From Chitinophaga pinensis (GTDB taxonomy: Bacteria; Bacteroidota; Bacteroidia; 2-12-FULL-35-15): a stretch of 55,656 bases of DNA. Made by a program: the position numbers and the translations under genes. Positions 33,480 to 41,996 of this stretch are shown here, piece by piece. Position 1 is the first letter of the stretch, and each line of letters opens with the position of its first letter. The notes beneath the pieces are model-generated. The model did no database searches, had not been told where the DNA came from, and saw only the letters and a program-made list of their open reading frames with translations. The stretch covers positions 1 to 55,656 of the forward strand of contig CAMCYR010000020.1 of NCBI GenBank assembly GCA_945885475.1, in the 5' to 3' direction.

Positions 33480-33716
33480 GGCTTTTGGGAAGCAGCATCT
33501 TATGTGGAAAGTAAACTGAAAGTGAGAACCTCATAAACTACAAATTCTGAAATGGGGCCGGTTATCAGCACAACTGATATTTTGGAATATAAAGATGTGA
33601 ATGGATTAAAATGCCCAAGTGTGATCTCTATCAGCGGGCCAATATCAATGAAATTAACTGCTGAAAGCATCAATGTAAACAAAGGAGTTGCTGATAGCGA
33701 ATTCGCGATTCAATAA
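33480..33716 (+). pseudogene. C-terminal relic of a LolA-like / outer-membrane lipoprotein-sorting protein
   Basis: Reading in one frame from about 33480 gives FWEAASYVESKLKVRTS, a TAA stop at 33534-33536, then TTNSEMGPVISTTDILEYKD, VNGLKCPSVISI and a terminal VNKGVADSEFAIQ with TAA at 33714-33716. The pattern Y-D/E-K/S, SEMGPV, DYKEVNGVKFP and VNKGIxDSxFEI is typical of the end of LolA-like outer-membrane lipoprotein-sorting proteins in Bacteroidota. The inner stop and the missing N-terminal part show it is broken. The 54-codon piece after the stop could still be read from an ATG at 33552, but a functional product is unlikely. Confidence 0.55.
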
Positions 33717-33732
33717 AAATAAAACTCCGAGT

Positions 33733-33772
33733 CCTTAAAAACGATTCAAATTGATTTGAACAGTTTTTAAGG
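33733..33772. repeat. Long near-perfect inverted repeat
   Basis: CCTTAAAAAC (33733-33742) pairs with GTTTTTAAGG (33763-33772), and inside it TTCAAAT (33745-33751) pairs with ATTTGAA (33754-33760), with only symmetric 2-nt interruptions. It lies 16 bp after the LolA-like relic and upstream of the sigma-factor gene. It may have been the terminator of the lost gene; no clean T run follows. Confidence 0.7.
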
Positions 33773-33892
33773 AGTTCTTAACTTTTAGTCATAACCAATT
33801 AAAAAAATAGTGCAGAGAGGCAACCCCTTAAAACCTTTTACGTCATATTGCGTATAAGGGAGGTGGCTTTAGCCTATGAATTTTCTCATTAT

Positions 33893-34459
33893 ATGAATGA
33901 AACCGACATCATCAAAGGTTGTTTAAGAAATGATCGTGCAAGCCAAAAGGTTTTGTACGAACAATTTTACAGTAAGATGTTAGGTGTTTGTTTACGCTAC
34001 TCCAAAAGTAGTGATGAGGCTAAAGACATACTCCACGAAGGATTTATGAAAGTGTTTGACGGCCTAAAGAACTTCAAGGCGAATGGTTCTTTTGAAGGCT
34101 GGATCAGACGGATCATGGCAAATACCGCCATTGATCATCTGAGAAAAAACAAGCAGAATTACCTGATAGTGAGTACAGTTTACGCCAATGAAAAAGCAAC
34201 GAATGTTGTAGACGAAATGAATGATGATGAGCTGGCACTTCACATTGATAAAGAAGAAATTTTAAGAGCGATTCAGGAATTAACACCCGCGTACAGAACC
34301 GTTTTTAACTTATATGTGATTGAAGAGTACACACACAAAGAAATTGCAGAACTGCTTGATATTAGTGAAGGAACCTCTAAATCAAACTTGTCGAAAGCAA
34401 AATTTAATTTGAGAAAAAATCTGATGCATCATATTAAACCAACTATAAATGGAAAATAA
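33893..34459 (+). CDS. ECF-family RNA polymerase sigma factor
   Basis: The start is placed at the ATG at 33893 (MNETDIIKGCLRNDRASQ), not at the TTG at 33848, since the family begins just before the first helix. The 188-residue product has the sigma-2 region (YEQFYSKMLGVCLRYSKSSD, AKDILHEGFMKVF, NFKANGSFEGWIRRIMANTA) and the sigma-4 region with its helix-turn-helix (LTPAYRTVFNLYVIEEYTHK, EIAELLDISEGTSKSNLSKA). It directs RNA polymerase to specific promoters. The next gene overlaps by 11 bp and encodes a membrane protein that may be its anti-sigma factor; PorP/SprF follows. In Porphyromonas an ECF factor (SigP) regulates T9SS genes, so a link to PorP expression is plausible but not shown here. 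Confidence 0.92.
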   Translation: MNETDIIKGCLRNDRASQKVLYEQFYSKMLGVCLRYSKSSDEAKDILHEGFMKVFDGLKNFKANGSFEGWIRRIMANTAIDHLRKNKQNYLIVSTVYANEKATNVVDEMNDDELALHIDKEEILRAIQELTPAYRTVFNLYVIEEYTHKEIAELLDISEGTSKSNLSKAKFNLRKNLMHHIKPTINGK

Positions 34460-35168
34460 CACTACTCCTAGCAAACTCGATGAAACCATAAAAGATAGCT
34501 TAAGTAATTACGATGCGAAGTATGATTCCGGTGATTGGGCGCGTATGGAACGAATGTTAGAAGCGACACCTAAATCGATGGCTCCAAAAGGATCTAACAC
34601 GATCGCTTTAATTCTTGGAGTAGTTGTGCTTGTTGGTGGATTTTTAATTTACAAAGGAATTAATTCTTCGAAAAAATCGGAGGAAACGACTGTCGCACCT
34701 GTCGAATTGCCTATTGAAAAAACTGCTGAGCCAATTACAAAAACAACACCCCCGGCTGCCAAAACTAAAGACAGTGAACCGACCAGCACATCAGCTCCGA
34801 CAGTTATTCCTCCCTCAGAAGTAAAATCAAAAGTGCCGGAACCGAAAACAATAGTAAGTGCAGTTGAGCAAAAACTGAAACCGGTTGCTGAAAAAAGAAA
34901 AAAAGAGAAGAAACAAAATACATCCACACTGGATATTGACTTTCCAAAAAACCTAAAGGTTACGGTTATGGGAAATGAACCTATTTTTGGTGACATGATC
35001 GATTCCTCAAAGGGGATTGTGCGTGAAACAAAAGAGAATGAAAGCACTAAGAAAGAAGCAGTAATAAAAGGAAGTAATAATATCGGATTAAGTGGACTAT
35101 TGAACCTAAATGCGGATAGTATCCTTAAACAAAAAGAACTTATGAAGAACGACACAGTACATAAATAA
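34449..35168 (+). CDS. Single-pass membrane protein, candidate anti-sigma factor
   Basis: The 239-residue product has a cytoplasmic N-terminal part of about 50 residues (LDETIKDSLSNYDAKYDSGD, WARMERML), one transmembrane helix at about 57-75 (IALILGVVVLVGGFLIYKGI) and a long Pro/Thr/Lys-rich outer part with low complexity (ETTVAPVELPIEKTAEPITK). The motif YDSGDWARME before the membrane helix is frequent next to ECF sigma genes in Bacteroidota. The gene overlaps the sigma gene by 11 bp, so translation is coupled. I infer an anti-sigma or membrane partner. No zinc-type anti-sigma (HxxxCxxC) motif is present, and no PorX-like features are seen. A terminator follows at 35190. Confidence 0.7.
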   Translation: MENNTTPSKLDETIKDSLSNYDAKYDSGDWARMERMLEATPKSMAPKGSNTIALILGVVVLVGGFLIYKGINSSKKSEETTVAPVELPIEKTAEPITKTTPPAAKTKDSEPTSTSAPTVIPPSEVKSKVPEPKTIVSAVEQKLKPVAEKRKKEKKQNTSTLDIDFPKNLKVTVMGNEPIFGDMIDSSKGIVRETKENESTKKEAVIKGSNNIGLSGLLNLNADSILKQKELMKNDTVHK

Positions 35169-35189
35169 AATTTGGAATAATCTCTCTCG

Positions 35190-35224
35190 AAAAAAAGCAG
35201 TTCAAATTGAACTGCATTTTTTTT
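35190..35224 (+). terminator. Terminator after the candidate anti-sigma gene
   Basis: GCAGTTCAA (35197-35205) and TTGAACTGC (35207-35215) form a stem with a minimal loop, flanked by an A run and followed by a T run. It separates the sigma/anti-sigma pair from the PorP/SprF gene. Confidence 0.85.
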
Positions 35225-35293
35225 ATCCTTCCCAGAAGCAACCATTCTTTGCTCCACTCGTCTAAATAATACATCCAATATAAAATCGTGCCC

Positions 35294-36250
35294 ATGAAAA
35301 AAAGCTACTTAACTATTATACTGTTTTCACTTAGCTTGACACCTTATCAGTCTGCATTGGCGCAAGATCCTGAATTTACTCAATTTTATGCAAACCCACT
35401 TTATTTGAATCCTGCCTTAGCCGGTTCGAATATTTGTCCGCGTGTAAACATTAACTACCGAAACCAATGGCCCGGCATTTCGGGAACCTATATTACTACC
35501 AGTGCATCTTTTGACCGATATATATTTAGAATAAAAAGTGGGATTGGTTTATTAGTAACGAATGATAATGCAGGTAATGGCACATTAAAAACTACGAATG
35601 TAAGTGGCATCTATTCAAAACAAATTCCGATCAACAGGAACTTCTCTATCAATGCCGGATTTCAGGCAACTTATGGACAAAAATCAATCGACTGGAGTAA
35701 ATTAACTTTTGGAGATATGATTGACGAACGCAGAGGCTTTGTAAAATACTCAGAAGAGATTCCGGGTAACGGAAGAAAATCTTATGTTGATTTTTCTGCT
35801 GGTGCTGTCGCTTTTAGTAAATACATTTTTATTGGTTTTGCGGCACATCATTTAACACAACCTGATGAAGGATTAATGGGCACGAGTAAATTACCGATAA
35901 AGTATACCGGTCATGCCGGAGCAATCATTCCTGTTGGTGATAAAGGCAACGAAACAACCGTCTCACCAAATATTCTATATCAGCAACAACAAGATTTCCG
36001 CCAATTGAACTTAGGAGTTTATATTACAAAGGGTGCATTGGTCGGAGGATTATGGTACAGAAATAGCGATTCGTTTATCATGTTGATTGGCTTTCAACAT
36101 GGCGTATTTAAAGCAGGATACAGTTATGATATAACAATTTCAAAGTTAACCAACGCAACAGCAGGTTCACACGAAATTTCTATAGGAATGAATTTTTACT
36201 GTAAGAAACCACGACCTAAATACCGACCGGGTGTTTGTCCGAGTTTCTAG
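35294..36250 (+). CDS. PorP/SprF-family outer-membrane protein (T9SS-associated)
   Basis: The start at the ATG at 35294 gives a signal peptide ending near LAQD (the upstream GTG adds only two residues). The 318-residue product has the PorP/SprF beginning DPEFTQFYANPLYLNPALAG, with the later YRNQWPGIS, SFDRYI and GIGLLVTNDNAGNGTLKTT, and many amphipathic strands of an outer-membrane beta-barrel (GLWYRNSDSFIMLIGFQHG). In P. gingivalis PorP, and in Flavobacterium SprF, members help anchor or export T9SS substrates such as SprB. Here it may serve the SprB-repeat or CHU_C proteins in the window. Type B substrates are often coupled to a nearby PorP/SprF gene; the CHU_C protein at 25457 is 7.4 kb away. 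Confidence 0.9.
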   Translation: MKKSYLTIILFSLSLTPYQSALAQDPEFTQFYANPLYLNPALAGSNICPRVNINYRNQWPGISGTYITTSASFDRYIFRIKSGIGLLVTNDNAGNGTLKTTNVSGIYSKQIPINRNFSINAGFQATYGQKSIDWSKLTFGDMIDERRGFVKYSEEIPGNGRKSYVDFSAGAVAFSKYIFIGFAAHHLTQPDEGLMGTSKLPIKYTGHAGAIIPVGDKGNETTVSPNILYQQQQDFRQLNLGVYITKGALVGGLWYRNSDSFIMLIGFQHGVFKAGYSYDITISKLTNATAGSHEISIGMNFYCKKPRPKYRPGVCPSF

Positions 36251-36648
36251 TAAACTTTTCCGTACAAATTATAGTATAGAAAATAGAAAAAGCAGACTAG
36301 AAAAAAGAAAAAGTTGAAAATGAATTGAAAGATGTACTTAAAAATTTAGAAATCCTGAAGTTAGAGAGCAGGATTTATAATGGCCGTAAGATGAATAAAA
36401 GGAAATAGAGCCCACCCTTCATCTGAAAGTCGCCCCGACCCACCCATCGGGTTTTAGTTGAGATGATTTTAAATCATTTCATTTAGTTTAGAGAGCAGAA
36501 AAGCTTCGCATTTGCGAGGCTTTTCTGTTTATTAGGAAGGAATAATAAAGTAAAATTAAAAATGAGTAGGCCGTGGATTAAAACAAAATAAAAGACTCAA
36601 AAACGCAAGCGAGTTTTGAGTCTTTTGATTTAAACATTAATGAATAGT
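36251..36648. other. Intergenic region with two terminators
   Basis: No ORF is credible. A hairpin at 36496-36527 (CAGAAAAGC/GCTTTTCTG with inner TCGCA/TGCGA) followed by TTTATT ends the PorP/SprF transcript. Another at 36590-36626 (AAAAGACTCAAAA and its complement around CGCAAGCG) ends the minus-strand glyS transcript. Between them there is only AT-rich DNA, with a 10-mer GTCGCCCCGA that also occurs at 44533. Confidence 0.75.
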
Positions 36649-38190
36649 TTACAAACTCTGCAATGCTTTCTTGAAACTCACTTTATCATCCACAATTTTT
36701 ACAAGTGCGTCAATGCTCACGCGGTCTTGCGTCATGGTATCACGGTGGCGAATGGTAACCGTGTTGTCTTCCAATGTTTGATGATCAACAGTGATGCAAA
36801 ATGGTGTTCCAATCGCATCTTGTCTGCGGTAACGTTTCCCGATTGTATCTTTTTCATCATATGTTGTTGCATGATCAAATTTTAAAAGATCTAAGATCTC
36901 TCTTGCTTTTTCAGGCAGTCCGTCTTTTTTTAATAATGGTAAAACCGCTACTTTAATAGGAGCTAAAAATGCAGGGAGGTTTAATGCAGTGCGGATGGTT
37001 CCATCTTCCAATTTCTCTTCAACAAATGCTTTCGACATTACTGCTAAAAACAAACGATCCAATCCAACCGATGTTTCCACTACATACGGTACGTAGTTCT
37101 GATTCAATTCAGGATCGAAATACTGCAATTTTTTACCCGAATGTTGTTCGTGTGCCTTTAGATCGAAATCGGTACGGGAGTGAATTCCTTCCAGTTCTTT
37201 AAATCCAAACGGAAAATTAAATTCAATATCACAAGCCGCATTGGCATAGTGTGCTAATTTAATATGATCATGGAAACGGTAATTCGCTGCTCCGAATCCC
37301 AATGAATTATGCCACTTCATACGGGTCGATTTCCAATGATGATACCATTCCATTTCAGTACCGGGACGAACAAAAAATTGCATTTCCATTTGTTCGAACT
37401 CGCGCATACGGAAAATAAATTGACGTGCAACGATCTCGTTACGGAAAGCTTTTCCTGTTTGTGCGATACCGAAAGGAATTTTCATTCTACCGGATTTCTG
37501 TACATTTAAAAAGTTCACAAAAATACCTTGTGCCGTTTCCGGACGTAGATAAATTGTATTTGAATCCTCACTCACAGCGCCCATAGAGGTGCTGAACATT
37601 AAGTTGAACTGGCGCACTTCTGTCCAGTTTTTAGAACCAGAAATAGGACAAACAATTTCACAATCGATGATGATCTGACGTACCGCTTCCAGGTCATTTT
37701 TCTCTAAGGCATCCTTAAATTTTGCAAGTATAGCATCTGCCTTCACTTGATTTTCTAATACACGTGCATTCGTTGCACGGAATTGTGCTTCATCAAAAGC
37801 ATCAGCAAAACGCTCTTTCGCTTTGTCCACTTCTTTCTGAATCTTCCCATCGATCTTCGCTACATGATCTTCAATCAATACATCGGCACGGTATCTTTTT
37901 TTACTGTCTTTGTTATCTATTAATGGATCATTAAAAGCATCAACATGTCCTGATGCTTTCCAGGTTGTTGGATGCATAAAGATTGCTGTATCAATGCCAA
38001 CAATGTTTTCGTGCATTTGCACCATTGCTTTCCACCAATAGTCGCGAAGGTTCTTTTTTAACTCTGCACCCATTTGTCCGTAATCATAAACAGCACTTAA
38101 GCCATCGTAAATTTCGGAACTCTGAAAAATAAACCCATACTCTTTAGAGTGGGAAATAATGTTTTTAAAAATGTCTTCTTGATTTGCCAT
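36649..38190 (-). CDS. glyS: Glycyl-tRNA synthetase, alpha2 type
   Basis: The start is placed at the ATG at 38190 (MANQEDIFKNIISHSKEYGF), since the 35 residues further upstream are not family-like and contain the promoter. The 513-residue product is the single-chain homodimeric GlyRS (class II), not the alpha/beta form. It has YDGLSAVYDYGQMGAELKKN (Gly site), motif 2 (FRNEIVARQFIFRMREFEQM), EMQFFVRPG, HSRTDFDLKAHEQHS and the anticodon-binding end (VAVLPLLKKDGLPEKAREI, RYRRQDAIGTPFCI). It charges tRNA-Gly. The gene is alone on the minus strand, divergent from the T9SS-tail gene at 38278. Confidence 0.95.
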   Translation of the reverse strand: MANQEDIFKNIISHSKEYGFIFQSSEIYDGLSAVYDYGQMGAELKKNLRDYWWKAMVQMHENIVGIDTAIFMHPTTWKASGHVDAFNDPLIDNKDSKKRYRADVLIEDHVAKIDGKIQKEVDKAKERFADAFDEAQFRATNARVLENQVKADAILAKFKDALEKNDLEAVRQIIIDCEIVCPISGSKNWTEVRQFNLMFSTSMGAVSEDSNTIYLRPETAQGIFVNFLNVQKSGRMKIPFGIAQTGKAFRNEIVARQFIFRMREFEQMEMQFFVRPGTEMEWYHHWKSTRMKWHNSLGFGAANYRFHDHIKLAHYANAACDIEFNFPFGFKELEGIHSRTDFDLKAHEQHSGKKLQYFDPELNQNYVPYVVETSVGLDRLFLAVMSKAFVEEKLEDGTIRTALNLPAFLAPIKVAVLPLLKKDGLPEKAREILDLLKFDHATTYDEKDTIGKRYRRQDAIGTPFCITVDHQTLEDNTVTIRHRDTMTQDRVSIDALVKIVDDKVSFKKALQSL

Positions 38191-38250
38191 AATTAGGTGT
38201 AAAAATAGGAATATTATTGATGAATAATTTTTTGCCTTAACGAAATGTTC

Positions 38251-38258
38251 TATTTTTG
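38251..38258 (+). promoter_or_regulatory. -7 box for the 38278 gene
   Basis: TATTTTTG at 38251-38258 fits TAnnTTTG and lies 19 bp before the ATG at 38278. The nearest TTG (38232-38234) is 16 nt upstream, shorter than the 20 nt seen elsewhere. Confidence 0.4.
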
Positions 38259-38277
38259 GCAAAATCATATTTAAATC

Positions 38278-38757
38278 ATGAAAAAACTTATTCACCTATT
38301 TATTGCTATGTCTGTTAAAACAGCAATAGCACAATCAATAAGCCCCGATGTAGTCGCAACATCAGGCACTAGCTTTAATGATGGCACTTCGCAATTAGAT
38401 TGGACACTAGGAGAAACTGTGACCTCAAACTTTACGGCAGGAAGCGATATGTTAACTCAAGGTTTTCATCAGCCCAATTTATTGGCAACATCCATAAATA
38501 ATGTAGAAACAGATTATTCGGTACTTGTATTTCCAAATCCTAGTATTGATTTTATTCAATTGCAATTCCAAAATTTAAAACAAATAGTTACAATTGAGCT
38601 ATTCTCTGCTGATGGTAAACTCCTTCAGTCTAAAGAAGTAAATACGGGAAATGAATTTCAAATGGACATGAGTAAATATTCAGCCAGCACTTATTTGCTT
38701 TCGTTTAAAGATAGCCATTCTAAAGTAAAAACATATCAAATCATTAAATTAAAATAA
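38278..38757 (+). CDS. Small secreted protein with T9SS sorting domain
   Basis: The 159-residue product has a signal peptide ending at AIAQ, then a short segment common in Bacteroidota small secreted proteins ([40 protein letters not shown]). The last 75 residues are a type A T9SS sorting domain ([36 protein letters not shown]). No other domain is present, so the mature protein after sorting would be only about 60 residues. It lies 17 bp before the collagen-like/cupredoxin gene and probably shares its transcript. A role as a partner of that protein is possible but not shown. Confidence 0.85.
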   Translation: MKKLIHLFIAMSVKTAIAQSISPDVVATSGTSFNDGTSQLDWTLGETVTSNFTAGSDMLTQGFHQPNLLATSINNVETDYSVLVFPNPSIDFIQLQFQNLKQIVTIELFSADGKLLQSKEVNTGNEFQMDMSKYSASTYLLSFKDSHSKVKTYQIIKLK

Positions 38758-38774
38758 TCTTAAAACATATTTAC

Positions 38775-39818
38775 ATGAAAAAAATATTCTCCTTCGTTAT
38801 CTTAAATTGTTTTGTTATTGTTGCGTTTGCACAAGCTCCTCAAGGATTTAATTACCAGGCAGTGGCTCGCAACTCTTCAGGTATTGCATTGGTGAGTCAG
38901 CCTATTGGATTACAAATCAGTTTACTTCAAGGTACTGCATCTGGAACAATTGTTTACACCGAAACACATGCAGTAACATCTAACAATTTAGGTTTAGTAA
39001 ATTTAGTTGTTGGAAACGGAACGGTTGTAACAGGAACATTTACTACTATTAACTGGGCAGCTGGCCCTTATTTTATTGAAGTAAGTATGGATATAACAGG
39101 AGGAACAACTTATTTGTTGATGGGAACACAGCAATTAATGAGTGTGCCTTATGCTTTGTATGCAGAAAATAGTGGGTCGGGAGCAACTGGATCTACAGGA
39201 TCTACAGGAGCCACAGGAACAGCTGGTGTTGCAGGAGCAACGGGTGCTGATGGAACTGCAGGAGTAACAGGAGCTACTGGACCTACAGGAGCCACAGGAA
39301 CATCTGGTGTCGCAGGAGCTACGGGTACTGCAGGAGTAACAGGAGCTACTGGACCTACAGGAGCCACAGGAACAGCTGGTGTCGCAGGAGCTACGGGTAC
39401 TGCAGGAGTAACAGGCGCTACTGGACCTACAGGAGCTACGGGTTCAGTTGGTGCTACAGGAGCCACGGGTTTAACAGGGCCAACAGGAACAGTTGCTAGA
39501 GTTTTTACTATTTTAAATAGCGGTGCATCAAATTATCTTATTGATAACGTTGCGGATTATAATGCAGCGCCATTTAATGCAGACCCTACAATTTCATTAC
39601 AACGAGGATTAACTTATCAATTCAATATTACCGCTGTAGGTCATCCTTTTCGCATTGCAACAAGTGTAGGAGGACCGCAATATAATGTTGGTGTTAGCGC
39701 AAACGATGTTTCTAGCGGAACTATTATTTTTAGAGTCCCTATGGATGCTCCAACAATATTGTTTTATAACTGTACGATACATCCAGGAACAATGTTCGGG
39801 ACTATTAATATTCCTTAA
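38775..39818 (+). CDS. Secreted collagen-like protein with C-terminal cupredoxin-like domain
   Basis: The 347-residue product has a signal peptide (about 1-20) and an N-terminal domain (21-130; [25 protein letters not shown]) that in Bacteroidota often precedes collagen repeats. A Gly-x-y tract follows (136-239, almost all GAT/GPT/GVA triplets). The C-terminal domain (about 240-347) has the order His290 (GHPF), Cys333, His336 and Met340 (CTIHPGTM), the ligand set of a type 1 copper site with spacing C-x2-H-x3-M. There is no T9SS tail. I infer a trimeric surface fibre with a copper- or electron-carrying head. The copper part is inferred only from residue order. Confidence 0.8.
   Translation: MKKIFSFVILNCFVIVAFAQAPQGFNYQAVARNSSGIALVSQPIGLQISLLQGTASGTIVYTETHAVTSNNLGLVNLVVGNGTVVTGTFTTINWAAGPYFIEVSMDITGGTTYLLMGTQQLMSVPYALYAENSGSGATGSTGSTGATGTAGVAGATGADGTAGVTGATGPTGATGTSGVAGATGTAGVTGATGPTGATGTAGVAGATGTAGVTGATGPTGATGSVGATGATGLTGPTGTVARVFTILNSGASNYLIDNVADYNAAPFNADPTISLQRGLTYQFNITAVGHPFRIATSVGGPQYNVGVSANDVSSGTIIFRVPMDAPTILFYNCTIHPGTMFGTINIP
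39270..39450 (+). repeat. 72-bp coding repeat within the collagen-like tract
   Basis: The 24-residue unit [20 protein letters not shown] plus AGVT begins at residues 166, 190 and 214, that is at bases 39270, 39342 and 39414, the third copy being partial. Copies 1 and 2 differ at the DNA level only by the tct/gct change giving Ser or Ala. The near identity suggests recent expansion by unequal recombination or slippage. Confidence 0.85.
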
Positions 39819-39881
39819 GCCCATATTTTAAAGTACTCGTTAAGTCCCATACCGAATATCGTGATGGGACTTTTTTATTTG

Positions 39882-39889
39882 TACTTTTG
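39882..39889 (+). promoter_or_regulatory. -7 box of the DUF3109 gene
   Basis: TACTTTTG at 39882-39889 fits TAnnTTTG and ends 4 bp before the ATG at 39894, again predicting a leaderless mRNA. It shares the TACTTTTGCA sequence with the hrpB box at 30787. Confidence 0.5.
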
Positions 39890-39893
39890 CAAC

Positions 39894-40457
39894 ATGATAG
39901 CAATTGATAATACTATAGTATCCGAACATTTATTAGAGAAAAAATTTGTGTGCGACCTAAACGCCTGCAAAGGAGAATGCTGCGTTGCAGGCGATTCGGG
40001 CGCACCATTGGAGGAAGAGGAAATTGCTATTTTAGAGGATATCTGGGATGAGGTGAAACCCTATTTACCGAAAGATGGCGTGAAAGCGATTGAAAAACAA
40101 GGAGTATTTGTGATTGATGATGACGGAGACTATACAACACCATTAGTAAAGGGCAAACATTGTGCTTTTACAATTTTTGATGAAGGCATTGCTAAATGTG
40201 GCATCGAACAAGCATATTACGATAAAAAGATCACCTGGAAAAAACCGATCTCCTGCCATTTATATCCCGTAAGAATCAATAAATACAAAGATTACGAAGC
40301 AGTAAACTACCATAAGTGGGACATCTGCAAGCCGGCTTGTGAGTGTGGCGCAAAGTTAGATGTGCCTGTATATAAATTCCTGAAAGAACCTTTAATTCGT
40401 AAATATGGCAAGGATTGGTACAAACAATTGGAATTGGCAGATAAATTGAGGAAATAA
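39894..40457 (+). CDS. DUF3109-family Cys-cluster protein
   Basis: The start at the ATG at 39894 (MIAIDNTIVSEHLLEKKFVC) is chosen because the family begins here and the promoter box lies just before it. The 187-residue product has the Cys cluster FVCDLNACKGECCV (Cys20, 25, 29, 30), then further Cys in GKHCAF, AKCGIEQAYYDK, ISCHLYPVRI and WDICKPACECGAKL. This is the DUF3109/YkgJ-like pattern, thought to bind an iron-sulphur or zinc centre; the function is unknown. It is soluble and cytoplasmic, with no signal. Its conservation across Bacteroidota suggests a housekeeping role. Confidence 0.88.
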   Translation: MIAIDNTIVSEHLLEKKFVCDLNACKGECCVAGDSGAPLEEEEIAILEDIWDEVKPYLPKDGVKAIEKQGVFVIDDDGDYTTPLVKGKHCAFTIFDEGIAKCGIEQAYYDKKITWKKPISCHLYPVRINKYKDYEAVNYHKWDICKPACECGAKLDVPVYKFLKEPLIRKYGKDWYKQLELADKLRK

Positions 40458-40930
40458 TTCTCAAAACAACCACTTGAAATCGGGAAATTGAAATTTGATT
40501 ATTTTACTTTCCCATGAGTAGATAAAGCTTAAACTATTAATTTTAGACTATTTTTAGCCACATGCTCCCGAAACACTCGTATTTCTAGCTCTGCATTTTT
40601 TCCCGATACTGCAAATTTTTTTAGGATTAATTTTCAGTTTTTTTCAGTTTAATCTTAAAATGCTGTTCCTTAATACATTGGTCAATTCTTAACATTCATC
40701 TGTTTATTTCGCGTGTTTATAACTTCGATCAAATGTTAATTCAATACACTTGACACAACACTTTTTTTTGCCAAAATTTGTCCACCTTTAATTCAATAAG
40801 CAACATTATACTAAATAGTTCAAAAAGAAAGATATAGCCTTTCAGGGAAATTTTTCCCTCTAATTTTAAAAGTTTGAACAACTAAAGTACTGAATAACAA
40901 TAAATTACAAGAATAATAAGAAATTAGACT
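40458..40930. other. Long leader region upstream of nrdB
   Basis: In 473 bp I see no ORF, no T-loop-like tRNA remnant and no NrdR box (no ACACTATAT-type pair). A short hairpin AGGGAA/TTCCCT lies at 40844-40859. AT-rich runs and several TTTG words occur, but no clean TTG-N20-TAnnTTTG pair. The length suggests a regulated leader for the ribonucleotide reductase operon, but I cannot support a mechanism. Confidence 0.4.
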
Positions 40931-41899
40931 ATGAACGAAGAACCAATACTAAAAGAGAATAAAGATAGATTTGTGCTTTTCCCGATTAAGCATAATAATA
41001 TATGGGAAATGTATAAAAAAGCAGAAGCAAGTTTTTGGACGGCCGAAGAGATTGACTTAAATCCGGATCTTCAGGATTGGGACAATAAGTTAAATGATGA
41101 TGAGAAACATTTCATCAAACATGTGCTGGCGTTTTTTGCTGCAAGTGATGGCATCGTTAATGAAAATCTTGCTGTAAACTTCATGAATGAAGTGCAATAT
41201 CCGGAAGCACGTTGCTTCTATGGTTTTCAGATCATGATGGAGAACATTCACTCCGAAACCTATTCTTTGTTAATTGATTCTTATATTAAAGATCCTAAAG
41301 AAAAAGACCGACTTTTTCATTCTATAGATACACTGCCATGTGTTGGAAAGAAAGCCGAATGGGCTATGAAATGGATAGGAAATGGGACTTTCGCTGAAAG
41401 ATTAATTGCTTTCGCTGCTGTTGAAGGCATCTTCTTTTCGGGAAGTTTCTGCTCCATCTTCTGGTTAAAAAAACGTGGATTAATGCCGGGATTAACTTTT
41501 TCGAACGAATTGATCTCTCGCGATGAAGGATTGCATTGCGATTTCGCTTGCCTTTTGTATGCTGAACTTACCAATCATTTACCGAAAGAACAAGTAACAG
41601 CTATTATCACGAATGCCGTAGAAATTGAAAAGGAATTTGTTTCTGATGCCTTGCCGGTTCGATTGATCGGTATGAACGCAGATATGATGTGTCAGTACAT
41701 CGAATTTGTTGCCGATAGATTATTGGTGGCTCTTGGATGCGACAAAGCATACAACGCAATAAATCCTTTCGACTTTATGGAACTTATCTCCTTGCAAGGG
41801 AAAACAAATTTCTTCGAAAAGCGTGTTGCCGAATATCAAAAATCCGGTGTAATGGGCAAAAAAGAAGACAATGTGTTTAAACTGGATGAAGATTTTTAA
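40931..41899 (+). CDS. nrdB: Ribonucleotide reductase class I, small (radical) subunit
   Basis: The 322-residue product has the di-iron ligands Asp73 (FAASDG), Glu104 and His107 (ENIHSETY), Glu165, Glu199 and His202 (SRDEGLH). Tyr111, three residues after His107, matches the radical tyrosine Y122 of E. coli NrdB, so it is a tyrosyl-radical (Ia-like) subunit, not a Phe-type Ic. The C-terminal tail FKLDEDF is the docking peptide for NrdA. It makes the radical needed for deoxyribonucleotide synthesis. nrdA follows after 97 bp on the same strand, so the two form one operon. A long leader precedes it. Confidence 0.95.
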   Translation: MNEEPILKENKDRFVLFPIKHNNIWEMYKKAEASFWTAEEIDLNPDLQDWDNKLNDDEKHFIKHVLAFFAASDGIVNENLAVNFMNEVQYPEARCFYGFQIMMENIHSETYSLLIDSYIKDPKEKDRLFHSIDTLPCVGKKAEWAMKWIGNGTFAERLIAFAAVEGIFFSGSFCSIFWLKKRGLMPGLTFSNELISRDEGLHCDFACLLYAELTNHLPKEQVTAIITNAVEIEKEFVSDALPVRLIGMNADMMCQYIEFVADRLLVALGCDKAYNAINPFDFMELISLQGKTNFFEKRVAEYQKSGVMGKKEDNVFKLDEDF

Positions 41900-41996
41900 C
41901 CCTTGAGCATCTCAAGGTAACAGGAAAAGAAAATTAGTATAGTAAAAAAGACTACTCGCAAGCAAACTAATAACTAACTACTCAACACATTCATTT

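Noticed and set aside
33500-33682. A 60-codon frame on the minus strand
   Set aside because: It lies opposite the LolA-like relic, whose sense-strand motifs are recognisable.
39149-39466. A 105-codon Pro/Val/Ala-rich frame on the minus strand
   Set aside because: It is the antisense of the collagen-like tract (Gly-Ala-Thr codons read backwards).
40458-40930. NrdR-type or cobalamin-riboswitch control of nrdB
   Set aside because: No pair of NrdR boxes and no B12-box-like sequence could be found by eye in the leader.
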